From an uncultured Kingella sp. (GTDB lineage Bacteria > Pseudomonadota > Gammaproteobacteria > Burkholderiales > Neisseriaceae): a stretch of DNA of 15,048 nt. The stretch lies in NCBI GenBank assembly GCA_916720425.1, contig CAKARD010000025.1, positions 1 through 15,048 on the forward strand, read 5' to 3'. Made by a program: the position numbers and the translations under genes. Positions 1 through 6,457 of the stretch are shown here, one piece after another; positions within the stretch are counted from its first letter, which is position 1; every line of letters starts with the position of its first letter. Under the pieces are notes generated by a model. It had not been told where the DNA came from. It made no database searches and saw nothing but the letters and a program-made list of their open reading frames with translations.

Positions 1-8
1 CAATAAAT

Positions 9-26
9 AAATCATGTCGATGATTT
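9..26 (-). terminator. Weak hairpin downstream of ruvA
   Basis: A 7-bp perfect stem (AAATCAT / ATGATTT) with the loop GTCG lies 10 nt beyond the ruvA stop codon. Read on the minus strand it is followed by ATTTATTG, which is T-rich but not a real T-run. The stem is AT-rich, so termination would be weak. It could equally be chance in an AT-rich spacer between ruvA and whatever lies outside the window (ruvB is often there). Confidence 0.25.
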
Positions 27-35
27 TAAAGAAAA

Positions 36-617
36 TTATTTTGTTATATTTTTTAATGCTGAGCGTACGCCTTCACTAATATCTGTATTCATGGGTATAT
101 TTTGTATCGCTTGTTTTGCTTCTCGTTCACTGTAACCCAATGCTAGCAGTGTATCTATAATATCTTGGTGTGTATCAATTTGAGTATTTAGGCTCACAGA
201 ATGACTTTTTGCTATAGGACTGAGTTTATCACGCAACTCTAATATCATACGTTCAGCTGTTTTTTTACCAATACCAGGTGCAGCTGAGAGTTGTTTGATA
301 TTTTCTTGCGTGATGGCTTGGACTAATTCTTCACTGGTCATCGTGGATAGCACACCTAATGCTGTTTTTGCACCAATACCACTGACTTTTATAAGCTGAC
401 GAAACATCTGACGCTCTTCTTTGTTGGCAAAGGCAAATAATAAATGGGCATCTTCTCGTATAATTTGCTGGGTATAAAGTTGAATATTCTGCCCAATTTC
501 TGGCAAGGTGTAATAAGTTTGCATGGAAACTTCAGCTTCGTACGCAATACCATTAATATCTATGAGTATATAAGGGGGATGTTTTTCTATTAATATGCCC
601 GTTAGTCGGCTAATCAT
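36..617 (-). CDS. ruvA: Holliday junction branch migration protein RuvA
   Basis: RuvA forms tetramers that bind four-way DNA junctions and direct the RuvB motor to migrate the branch during recombinational repair in the cytoplasm. The 193-residue length is close to the usual figure of about 200. Visible features are the N-terminal OB-fold (residues 1-62), the acidic pin residues E55 and D56 in IIREDAHLL, and two helix-hairpin-helix motifs (VSGIGAKTA at 78-86 and APGIGKKTAE at 113-122). A short linker (about 133-148) leads to the C-terminal RuvB-binding domain (about 149-193, LLALGYSEREA). The ATG has an AAGG ribosome site 8 nt upstream. It lies 108 nt downstream of ftsY on the same strand, separated by a hairpin-rich spacer, so it may have its own promoter. 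I saw no LexA-type box. ruvB, if adjacent, is beyond the window. Confidence 0.97.
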   Translation of the reverse strand: MISRLTGILIEKHPPYILIDINGIAYEAEVSMQTYYTLPEIGQNIQLYTQQIIREDAHLLFAFANKEERQMFRQLIKVSGIGAKTALGVLSTMTSEELVQAITQENIKQLSAAPGIGKKTAERMILELRDKLSPIAKSHSVSLNTQIDTHQDIIDTLLALGYSEREAKQAIQNIPMNTDISEGVRSALKNITK

Positions 618-663
618 GGGGTTTGCCTTGTTTTTTGTTCTTTAAAATGGTTGCACGATATTT

Positions 664-711
664 GGGGGTGTGGGGGCTATCCCCCACGCGTGGTACGCGG
701 CAAGACGCGTG
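664..711. repeat. GC-rich intergenic inverted-repeat element
   Basis: The 108-nt spacer between ftsY and ruvA holds a block far richer in G+C than its surroundings. One perfect 7-bp stem, GTGGGGG / CCCCCAC (670-676 with 681-687, loop CTAT), extends outward by a G-U and a G-C pair. A second 7-bp stem, CACGCGT / ACGCGTG (685-691 with 705-711), shares three bases with the first, so both cannot form fully at once. ACGCG occurs three times (686, 695, 705) at 9-10 nt steps. No T-run follows on either strand, so this is not a classical terminator. It looks like a dispersed palindromic element of the REP/MITE kind, but its copy number cannot be seen here. It may protect the ftsY transcript end or attenuate readthrough into ruvA. 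Confidence 0.5.
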
Positions 712-725
712 TTCACTGCATATTA

Positions 726-2141
726 TTAAGAGGGTTGTTCTTCAAACAATGCTTCTACAAATGCGCGTGCATTAAATGGCCGTAAGTCGTCTATGCTTTC
801 ACCTACGCCTATGTAACGAACAGGAATCGCTCGGCTACTGGCTAAGGCTGCTAATACACCACCTTTGGCGGTGCCATCTAATTTGGTTACGATAAGCCCT
901 GTTACGCCTAATGCATCATCAAATGCTATGACTTGATTGACGGCGTTTTGCCCAATATTAGCATCTAATACTACGATGATTTCATGCGGTGCTTCGGGCA
1001 TGGCTTTTTGTAAGACGCGTTTCACCTTTTTGATTTCTTCCATTAAGTGCAATTGTGTGGGCAATCTTCCTGCAGTATCAGCTAAGACAATGTCTATGCC
1101 TTTGGCTTTGGCTGACTCTACGGCATCATAACAAACTGAGGCACTGTCACCTTTTTCTTGAGAAATAACGGTTACACCATTACGCTTGCCCCATTCTTGT
1201 AGTTGTTCACGGGCTGCGGCACGAAAGGTATCACCTGCTGCCAACATAACGGTTTTACCTTGTGATTGGAAATATTTAGCCAGTTTACCAATAGATGTGG
1301 TCTTACCTGCTCCGTTAATACCTGCCATCATAATAACAAACGGTTGCTGATTATCGGGTAATACAAGAGGTTGTTCTAATGGTTTTATTAAGTCATAAAC
1401 AGCTTCTTTGAGGGCTTGACGCAATTCCTTGCCATCTTTTAATCCCTTGAGTGATACACGATCACGTACTTCTTGCATGAGTTGTTCCGTCGCTTCTATA
1501 CCCATATCACTGGTTAATAGCACGGTTTCTAATTCTTCATACAAATCTTCATCTATCTGACCACCACCAAATACGCTGGCTAGAGATTTTGCCATATGAT
1601 TGCGTGATTTGCTTAAGCCTTTTTTGAGTTTTTCTGCCCATGTTAATTGTAACTCGTCATCACCCGTCCATACGGTAGCGGCTTCTGCTGCGATAGGTTG
1701 AGCAATTTCTTCTTCAACCACCTCTGTAACTTGAACTTGGGGTTCGGTTTGTTTGGATTGATGTTCTAAAATTTGCGACACGGTGGGAATATCGCCTGTG
1801 ATTTTGGTCGCAAGGTTTTGTATACCGTGTTTGACTGCTTCTTTGGTTTCTTCGGCTACAATTTCAGCTCGAAGTTCTAACTCTTCTATTTTATCGCTCA
1901 CCGCATGAGCCAGATCACCAGTCCATTCTTGCGTTTCTTGGGCAATCATTTCGGCACGCATTTCTAATTCTTCTACTTTATCACTAACAGCATGGGCCAA
2001 TTCTTTAGCCTGATCGCTTAAATTGTCTACGTTTTGCTCTATTATTTCTATTTTTTGTTCTACGGTAGCCGCCTGTGATGTTTCGGCTTCTTGGTCTTGG
2101 TCATTTTTATTTTTAAAAATTTTATTTAAAAAACTAAACAT
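726..2141 (-). CDS. ftsY: Signal recognition particle receptor FtsY
   Basis: FtsY is the membrane-associated SRP receptor. It pairs with Ffh through matched GTPase domains and delivers ribosomes making membrane proteins to SecYEG. It has 471 residues: a basic, aromatic N-terminus (MFSFLNKIFKNKN), an acidic A domain to about residue 165, then the helical N domain (from about 168) and the G domain. GTPase motifs are GINGAGKTT (274-282), DTFRAAAREQL (304-314), DTAGR (355-359), TKLDG (419-423) and the closing loop IGVGES (444-449). The junction FGGGQIDEDLYEELE (191-205) is typical of the family. The A domain carries a duplicated unit, listed separately. The start has GGGGA 6 nt upstream. The usual ftsE/ftsX neighbours are absent; ruvA follows on the same strand and an ABC ATPase gene diverges. 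Confidence 0.97.
   Translation of the reverse strand: MFSFLNKIFKNKNDQDQEAETSQAATVEQKIEIIEQNVDNLSDQAKELAHAVSDKVEELEMRAEMIAQETQEWTGDLAHAVSDKIEELELRAEIVAEETKEAVKHGIQNLATKITGDIPTVSQILEHQSKQTEPQVQVTEVVEEEIAQPIAAEAATVWTGDDELQLTWAEKLKKGLSKSRNHMAKSLASVFGGGQIDEDLYEELETVLLTSDMGIEATEQLMQEVRDRVSLKGLKDGKELRQALKEAVYDLIKPLEQPLVLPDNQQPFVIMMAGINGAGKTTSIGKLAKYFQSQGKTVMLAAGDTFRAAAREQLQEWGKRNGVTVISQEKGDSASVCYDAVESAKAKGIDIVLADTAGRLPTQLHLMEEIKKVKRVLQKAMPEAPHEIIVVLDANIGQNAVNQVIAFDDALGVTGLIVTKLDGTAKGGVLAALASSRAIPVRYIGVGESIDDLRPFNARAFVEALFEEQPS
1836..2000 (-). repeat. Tandem duplication in the FtsY acidic domain
   Basis: Two 26-residue copies with an 87-bp (29-codon) period encode FtsY residues 48-73 and 77-102. Each begins LAHAVSDK and continues with EELE[ML]RAE and an AQET/AEET segment. 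Protein differences between copies are mainly conservative (V/I, M/L, Q/E), while the DNA copies differ at many synonymous positions. That suggests an old duplication kept under protein-level selection. Both copies are predicted charged amphipathic helix, probably coiled coil. Confidence 0.8.
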
Positions 2142-2174
2142 GGCATGTCCCCAATTTGTGAAGAAAATAACATT

Positions 2175-2202
2175 TTGGATTGTAACCGATTTTAGCTAAA
2201 AT
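2175..2202 (+). promoter_or_regulatory. Candidate promoter of the ABC ATPase gene
   Basis: TTGGAT (2175-2180) and TAAAAT (2197-2202) are separated by 16 nt. The -10 matches the sigma-70 consensus at 5 of 6 positions and the -35 at 3 of 6. It faces the gene starting at 2234. Its -10 lies inside the 18-bp palindrome, so a protein bound there would block it. This is pattern evidence only. Confidence 0.35.
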
Positions 2203-2204
2203 CG
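2187..2204. promoter_or_regulatory. Perfect 18-bp palindrome, possible operator
   Basis: CGATTTTAGCTAAAATCG is a perfect, loop-free palindrome in the 92-nt divergent region between ftsY and the ABC ATPase gene. A dyad with no loop suits a dimeric DNA-binding protein better than an RNA hairpin. It overlaps a possible -10 for the rightward gene. No regulator is encoded next to it and I do not recognise the motif as a known box. Confidence 0.45.
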
Positions 2205-2233
2205 CTGTTTCCTTTTAAAATGCAGGTTAAACT

Positions 2234-3157
2234 ATGTTGCAATTAAAGAATGTTTCTAAAATTTTTGGGCAAAAAATTGTAGCGCAGGATATTGATTTAT
2301 CCGTAAAAAATGGTCAATTAACCGCGCTTTTGGGTGCAAGTGGCAGTGGCAAATCTACACTTTTAAACATGATTGCAGGTTTAATTCAACCTGAGAAAGG
2401 AGAAATCATTCTAAACCATGTATATCAAAATAACTTACCTCCTGAGCAACGATATATTGCCATGATGTTTCAGGATTTTGCTCTATTGCCCCATCTTAAT
2501 GTATGGGAAAATGTGGCTTTTGGTTTACGCTTGCGTGGAATGAATAAAACTCAAGCTAAGCAAATTGCTTTATCTTTATTAAACGAAGTGGGATTATTAG
2601 ATGCTAAAGAGCGTAAAATTGATGCTTTATCAGGCGGTGAAAAACAGCGTGTTGCATTAGCACGAGCTTTAGCAGGTTCACCCAAGCTTTTGTTGTTAGA
2701 CGAACCGTTTTCTAGTTTGGATACCGCTTTACGTGGCCAATTGCAACAACTCACGCGACAACTGGTACGGCAGCGAAATATTCCAGCAGTTTTGGTCACA
2801 CACGATCCCAAGGAAGCTTGTTTTATGGCAAGCGACATGGCAATTTTAGTCTCTGGTAAAATCGTGCAACAAGATAACGTTAATCAAATTTTAGCGCGCC
2901 CTAATTGTCCACAAGTAGCCCAATTATTGGGAGCGATTAATGTGAATGAACAACGCTATATTCCACAACATGCAATTTATTTTAATCATCTAAACGGCAT
3001 AGAGTGCCTGATTTTAGAGCATTCACCACAACCTGAATGTTGGCAGATTCGATTTCATCACCCAACTTGGGGGGAATTAATCGGCATCAGTCCTATAGCT
3101 ATAAGCAAGAAAAGTTGTCGTATCTGGGTGGATGAAGCACATATTGTTTTGTTTTAA
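2234..3157 (+). CDS. Orphan ABC transporter ATP-binding protein (CysA/PotA/FbpC-like)
   Basis: This is a complete ABC nucleotide-binding subunit that would power an inner-membrane transporter from the cytoplasmic side. Motifs in order: Walker A GASGSGKST (34-42), Q-loop MMFQDFALLPHLNV (Q80), signature LSGGEKQRV (132-140), Walker B LLLLDEP (152-158), D-loop SSLD (160-163) and H-loop H190. The PHLNVWENVAFGL segment and a C-terminal extension of about 70 residues beyond the ATPase core place it among the importers of the sulfate, polyamine, ferric iron, molybdate and thiamine type. The tail probably forms a regulatory OB-like domain, but I cannot read a substrate from it. No permease or binding-protein gene lies in the window, so its partners must be elsewhere. 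The ATG has CAGG 7 nt upstream. Confidence 0.85.
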   Translation: MLQLKNVSKIFGQKIVAQDIDLSVKNGQLTALLGASGSGKSTLLNMIAGLIQPEKGEIILNHVYQNNLPPEQRYIAMMFQDFALLPHLNVWENVAFGLRLRGMNKTQAKQIALSLLNEVGLLDAKERKIDALSGGEKQRVALARALAGSPKLLLLDEPFSSLDTALRGQLQQLTRQLVRQRNIPAVLVTHDPKEACFMASDMAILVSGKIVQQDNVNQILARPNCPQVAQLLGAINVNEQRYIPQHAIYFNHLNGIECLILEHSPQPECWQIRFHHPTWGELIGISPIAISKKSCRIWVDEAHIVLF

Positions 3158-3262
3158 TAAAAAGAATAATTAACCACAACTTACAATATCTTTCTGTTCT
3201 TAACGTGTGATGGCGTGAAATCAGTTAGAATGCGACCACTAATATAAAACCCTAACTTAATT

Positions 3263-3985
3263 ATGACTTATCGCATTAAACAGTTATTTATATGGTTACT
3301 TTTAGGACTCAATAGTTTTTCCACTATTGCCGCTCCTGATGATGATCCACTAACAAAACTCATCCAAGAACGACAACTTCCTGATGAAGAAATCGACCAA
3401 GAAGGATTAGACGAACTGTTACGCCAAAAAAGTCAGGAATTTAATAATATACAACAGCGACCAGCGTCCACACAATCCAATCAAGCAATACCACAAAATC
3501 CATACGCTGCACGCCCCAATCCAACCGTACCTAATGCTGCGCCAGTGGCTTCCAATCCATCTCACACTCGCAGTAACAATCGTAATGACGCTGATGAGTT
3601 AATAGCCAGCGCAATGGGTTTTTTAGGCGTGGCTTATCGCTTTGGTGGCACTTCACCGACAGGTTTTGATTGTAGTGGTTTTATGCAATATATTTTTCGT
3701 AAAACCTTTGCAGTGAATTTGCCGCGCACGTCTGCTGAACAAGCAACTGTGGGAGTATTTGTCAATCGCAATGAATTACAACCTGGAGATATGGTATTTT
3801 TCCGTACCTCAGGCAACCGCATTTCACACGTAGGCATGTATGTAGGTAACGATCGCTTTATTCATGCGCCACGAACGGGTAAAAATATTGAAATTACCAG
3901 TTTGTCACATAAATATTGGAACAGCCGTTATGCGACTGCACGCCGCGTCAAACGCAATAACGCACAAAACTTTATTCGTCATTAA
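3263..3985 (+). CDS. Secreted NlpC/P60 peptidoglycan endopeptidase
   Basis: A probable murein hydrolase of the NlpC/P60 cysteine-peptidase family, which cuts peptide stems or cross-links in peptidoglycan. A Sec signal peptide (residues 1-24, cleavage likely after STIAA) has no lipobox cysteine, so the mature protein should be soluble and periplasmic, unlike the lipoprotein MepS of E. coli. An acidic stretch (25-60) and a Pro/Asn/Gln-rich linker (about 65-105) lead to the catalytic domain (about 110-232). The catalytic Cys137 is in FDCSGF, His189 in ISHVGMYVG and the third polar residue His201 in FIHAPRTG. The YRFGGTSPTGFDCSGF segment is highly typical. It is preceded by 105 nt of spacer after the ABC gene and followed by a small gene 16 nt downstream. 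The ribosome site is poor. Confidence 0.93.
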   Translation: MTYRIKQLFIWLLLGLNSFSTIAAPDDDPLTKLIQERQLPDEEIDQEGLDELLRQKSQEFNNIQQRPASTQSNQAIPQNPYAARPNPTVPNAAPVASNPSHTRSNNRNDADELIASAMGFLGVAYRFGGTSPTGFDCSGFMQYIFRKTFAVNLPRTSAEQATVGVFVNRNELQPGDMVFFRTSGNRISHVGMYVGNDRFIHAPRTGKNIEITSLSHKYWNSRYATARRVKRNNAQNFIRH

Positions 3986-4001
3986 ATTAAAAGGAAAAAT
4001 C

Positions 4002-4217
4002 ATGCCCCAACCTCCCATGCCAAAATGGTTGAGCGACGATGGTTTACCCATATCTTGCACAGAAAAGCTTAAAGTCATGGATCAAAATATGCATGAATTA
4101 TTTCAAACAGCACAAGATGCTTTTGAGGATGCACTATTAATGGGTTGTAGTGAGCAACAATTACGCGATTATTTGACACAACTCATCGCCAGTGTGGATA
4201 ATCCGTACCGTTCTTAA
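4002..4217 (+). CDS. Conserved small protein of unknown function (71 aa)
   Basis: A soluble 71-residue acidic protein beginning MPQPPMPKWLSDDG. The start at 4002 has an AAGGAAA ribosome site 4 nt upstream. A longer reading frame from 3864 would overlap the NlpC/P60 gene and lacks such a site. There is no signal peptide or membrane segment. The central part (about 20-65) reads as two helices, with a conserved-looking core QDAFEDALLMGCSEQQLRDYL. Cys19 (ISCTEK) and Cys49 (MGCSE) are present. From memory it resembles a small family found in beta/gammaproteobacteria with a WL.DDG.PISC.EK.KV opening, whose function I do not know. It follows the endopeptidase gene by 16 nt and is probably co-transcribed. 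It converges with nsrR 35 nt further on. Confidence 0.8.
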   Translation: MPQPPMPKWLSDDGLPISCTEKLKVMDQNMHELFQTAQDAFEDALLMGCSEQQLRDYLTQLIASVDNPYRS

Positions 4218-4252
4218 AAGAGAAACAATCTTATAGTAATACATAACAAACA

Positions 4253-4711
4253 TTACCTGCCTTCACCACTGGTTTGCACAATAGGAATGTGTGGTACATA
4301 CAAAATATCATGCGTAGTCTTATTAAGTAAATCAGCCAATGTGTATCCATCTAAATGGCTTAAAAATACTTTGATACCGTCATGCAAAATCTCAGCTAAA
4401 CGACAATTTACTGTAATAACACATTGATTATTATCTCCAAAACATTCTACTAATTGTAATGGTTCTATTAGACGTACTACTGCACCTACTCGAATCCTTT
4501 CAGGTGGCTGGGCCAGTTTTAAACCACCACCTTTGCCACGTATGCTAATTAAAAAACCACCTTTCACCAATGCTGTAACCACTTTCATCAAATGGCTCTT
4601 TGAAATATTATAGGCTTGGGCAATGGTGGCAATATTCACTAAATCGTCATCATTAATGGCAGCATAAATTAAAACGCGTAATGCGTAATCGGTTTGTTGA
4701 GTAAGATACAT
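4253..4711 (-). CDS. nsrR: Nitric-oxide-sensing Rrf2 repressor NsrR
   Basis: NsrR is an iron-sulfur repressor of NO-detoxification genes; NO destroys the cluster and releases the DNA. The 152-residue protein starts with MYLTQQTDYALRVLIYAA, the standard Rrf2 opening. A winged helix-turn-helix follows, with recognition helix NISKSHLMKVV (35-45) and wing RGKGGGLKLA (58-67). The cluster cysteines are C90, C97 and C103 (CFGDNNQC-VITVNC), the same spacing as in gonococcal NsrR. This separates it from IscR and other Rrf2 members. It diverges from a hemerythrin gene and nnrS, a classic NsrR target, with an NsrR-like site in between that may also allow autoregulation. The Fe-S sensor role is family knowledge; the regulon assignment is inferred from context. 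Confidence 0.93.
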   Translation of the reverse strand: MYLTQQTDYALRVLIYAAINDDDLVNIATIAQAYNISKSHLMKVVTALVKGGFLISIRGKGGGLKLAQPPERIRVGAVVRLIEPLQLVECFGDNNQCVITVNCRLAEILHDGIKVFLSHLDGYTLADLLNKTTHDILYVPHIPIVQTSGEGR

Positions 4712-4722
4712 GATTTTTTGGC

Positions 4723-4751
4723 TTGCGATTGTGTTATTAAAGTTTCATAAT
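4723..4751 (+). promoter_or_regulatory. Candidate promoter of the hemerythrin-nnrS operon
   Basis: TTGCGA (4723-4728) and CATAAT (4746-4751) have the ideal 17-nt spacing and match sigma-70 consensus at 4 of 6 and 5 of 6 positions. The -10 lies within the NsrR-like operator, so repression by steric block is expected. The 5' leader would be about 45-50 nt before the ATG at 4806. Confidence 0.5.
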
Positions 4752-4762
4752 TAACGCATCTT
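4740..4762. promoter_or_regulatory. NsrR-like operator
   Basis: On the minus strand the 23-nt site opens with AAGATGCGTTA and closes with TTATGAAACTT. The two 11-nt arms are inverted repeats at 7 of 11 positions about a central base. This fits the known NsrR site architecture, an 11-1-11 dyad starting AAGATG. The left half-site is close to consensus and the right one is degenerate. It lies between nsrR and its probable targets and covers the -10 of the rightward promoter. Confidence 0.6.
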
Positions 4763-4805
4763 ATACCGCAAACACCTACAAATAACAAGGAAAAGGAACA
4801 CATTA

Positions 4806-5174
4806 ATGAAACGACATTCTACTTTAATTAAATTATCTCAAGAACATCATCATACTTTGGCATTGTGTGTACGCATTTTGCGTCAACCTGAACTCAATCA
4901 TCAGGCAGATATTGTGGCGCATTATTTTGATTTAGAACAGCACTTTGTTAGTGAAGAAACACTATTTGCACCATTATGGAACAAACTCAATCGCCCCGAT
5001 TTAAAAAATCGCTTTGAACATGACCACGCAACTTTACGCCAAATGTATCAACAAGCAAAATTTGACAATGCACAATGGAATACTGATTTTGCTACACTTT
5101 TGCGTGATCACGCGCGTTTTGAAGAGCGAGAATTGTTCCCTGCGCTAGAACATAATGCTTTACCACAAGAATAA
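4806..5174 (+). CDS. Hemerythrin HHE-domain protein
   Basis: A 122-residue single-domain protein of the hemerythrin/HHE cation-binding family: a four-helix bundle that holds a di-iron centre and binds O2 or NO, or takes part in repair of NO-damaged iron centres. Likely ligands are visible: H14-H15-H16 in QEHHHTL, H46 and E50 in EQHFVSEE, H72/H74 in EHDHATL, and H102 with E106 in DHARFEERELFP. There is no signal peptide, so it is cytoplasmic. The ribosome site AAGGAA is 7 nt before the ATG. It is the first gene after the NsrR-like operator and is followed by nnrS after 29 nt, which suggests a role in NO stress. It lacks the N-terminal ScdA-like domain of YtfE/DnrN, so it is not a canonical repair protein of that type. 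Confidence 0.88.
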   Translation: MKRHSTLIKLSQEHHHTLALCVRILRQPELNHQADIVAHYFDLEQHFVSEETLFAPLWNKLNRPDLKNRFEHDHATLRQMYQQAKFDNAQWNTDFATLLRDHARFEERELFPALEHNALPQE

Positions 5175-5203
5175 TGATTAATTCTTAAATAAGGAGCTTT
5201 CAT

Positions 5204-6379
5204 ATGAACACAATCACAGCTTATTGTAAATCTGATCACCCTGTATGGGCGATGGCCTTTCGTCCATTTTATTTATTAAGTGCGTTATATGCGGTGATTT
5301 CTATTTTATTATGGGGATTCGGTTACACGGGAACACGCGGTATGCCCTCTTATTTTTGGCATGCACATGAGATGATTTGGGGCTACGCGGGAACAGTGGT
5401 TGTGGCGTTTTTGCTTACCGCAGGCGCAACTTGGACAGGACAACCTCCCACACGTGGCAAAATGCTGATGACTTTGGTGGCATTATGGCTATTGGCACGT
5501 ATTAGCGCATTTTTTCCAAGCGCATTTTTGACGGGTGTATTCGGAACAATATTTTATTGGTTGGCTTCGTATTGTATGGGTCAATCGGTATGGCGCAGTC
5601 GCAATACGCGTAATTATATTGCGGTGTTTGCTCTATTTATGTTGGGTTGTACACATTTGTGGTTTCACGGCTATTTATTTAGCATGAACGGTGTAGCACT
5701 AACCAATGGTTTGATTGCAGGCTTGATTATGGTCGCGGGTTTTATTGGTTTGATTGGTAACCGCATTATTCCATTTTTTACTGCTCGCCGTTTGAATATT
5801 CCCCAAGTAGGCAGCAAAATGTGGCAAATCAACTCCGCATTATATGCACCACTTGCTGCTGCAATTTTGATGGCGACACAAACAGCCGTAGCTTTAGCAG
5901 CCTATTTTCTAATGTATGCTGGTCTATTAGGCTTGTGGCAAACCAAACGTTGGTTTCATAAGGATATTTTAAAAGAACCTTTATTATGGACACTAAATTT
6001 TGGTTATGGCGCAACCTCAGTGGGTATGATTTTTATGGCAATCGGTTTTGCTGCCCCACAAATGATCAGTTTGGGCGTACATTTAGTCGCAGTAGGTGGT
6101 ATTGGTTTATTAACCATCAGCATGATGACACGCACTGCACTAGGACATACAGGGCGTATGCTTTATCCTGCGCCTAAATATTTACCATTAGCTTTTTATT
6201 TGATGATTGCAGCCACAGTGGTGCGTACATTGTCCGCCGTATTATTGTTTGTTAGTACTACAGCTTATTGGCATGGTATTCGTTGTGCGGCGGTATTATT
6301 TGCTGCTTCGTTGACAATTTACTTTGTGCGTTATGCACCATGGTTAACCAAAGCACGTATTGATGGCAAGGCGGGATAA
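5204..6379 (+). CDS. nnrS: NnrS family haem-copper membrane protein
   Basis: NnrS is a polytopic inner-membrane protein that protects cells against nitric oxide and nitrosative stress. The 391-residue sequence is hydrophobic throughout and fits about 12 membrane helices. Family signatures are FRPFYLL (19-25), YFWHAHEMIWGY (50-61, with His53 and His55), AFLLTAGATWTGQPP (68-82) and the very characteristic GNRIIPFFTARRL (185-197). The start at 5204 has a perfect AAGGAG ribosome site 7 nt upstream. It follows the hemerythrin gene closely and ends before a strong hairpin at 6429. Operon context with NsrR suggests NO induction. No NO reductase (norB) or flavohaemoglobin is in the window. Confidence 0.95.
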   Translation: MNTITAYCKSDHPVWAMAFRPFYLLSALYAVISILLWGFGYTGTRGMPSYFWHAHEMIWGYAGTVVVAFLLTAGATWTGQPPTRGKMLMTLVALWLLARISAFFPSAFLTGVFGTIFYWLASYCMGQSVWRSRNTRNYIAVFALFMLGCTHLWFHGYLFSMNGVALTNGLIAGLIMVAGFIGLIGNRIIPFFTARRLNIPQVGSKMWQINSALYAPLAAAILMATQTAVALAAYFLMYAGLLGLWQTKRWFHKDILKEPLLWTLNFGYGATSVGMIFMAIGFAAPQMISLGVHLVAVGGIGLLTISMMTRTALGHTGRMLYPAPKYLPLAFYLMIAATVVRTLSAVLLFVSTTAYWHGIRCAAVLFAASLTIYFVRYAPWLTKARIDGKAG

Positions 6380-6428
6380 AGATTTTTAAATCAAATCATC
6401 ATGCATTAAATTGAACCACAAACCTAAC

Positions 6429-6457
6429 GTGAGCGCAAAAATACACACTGCGCTCAC
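6429..6457. terminator. Convergent hairpin between nnrS and the deacetylase gene
   Basis: A perfect 9-bp stem, GTGAGCGCA / TGCGCTCAC, with an 11-nt loop. It directly abuts the stop codon of the minus-strand deacetylase gene (6458-6460) and lies 49 nt after nnrS. T-runs are weak on both sides, but its GC-rich stem and convergent location support a bidirectional terminator or transcript-end stabiliser. Confidence 0.6.

Noticed and set aside
664..680. G-quadruplex from the G-runs in the ftsY-ruvA spacer
   Set aside because: Only two G5 runs occur on the strand, and the adjacent C5 run favours a simple hairpin.
937..1131. Small plus-strand frame within ftsY, and similar antisense frames inside ruvA, folC, purF and mpl
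   Set aside because: They lie wholly inside strongly supported genes, show no motifs, and have compositions expected of shadow frames.
3200..3231. Promoter before the NlpC/P60 gene (TAGAAT at 3226-3231)
   Set aside because: The -10 is plausible but no acceptable -35 lies 16-18 nt upstream, so I do not list it.
3864..4001. Longer N-terminal extension of the 71-residue small protein
   Set aside because: It overlaps the catalytic-domain end of the NlpC/P60 gene in another frame, and the ATG at 4002 has a clear ribosome site.
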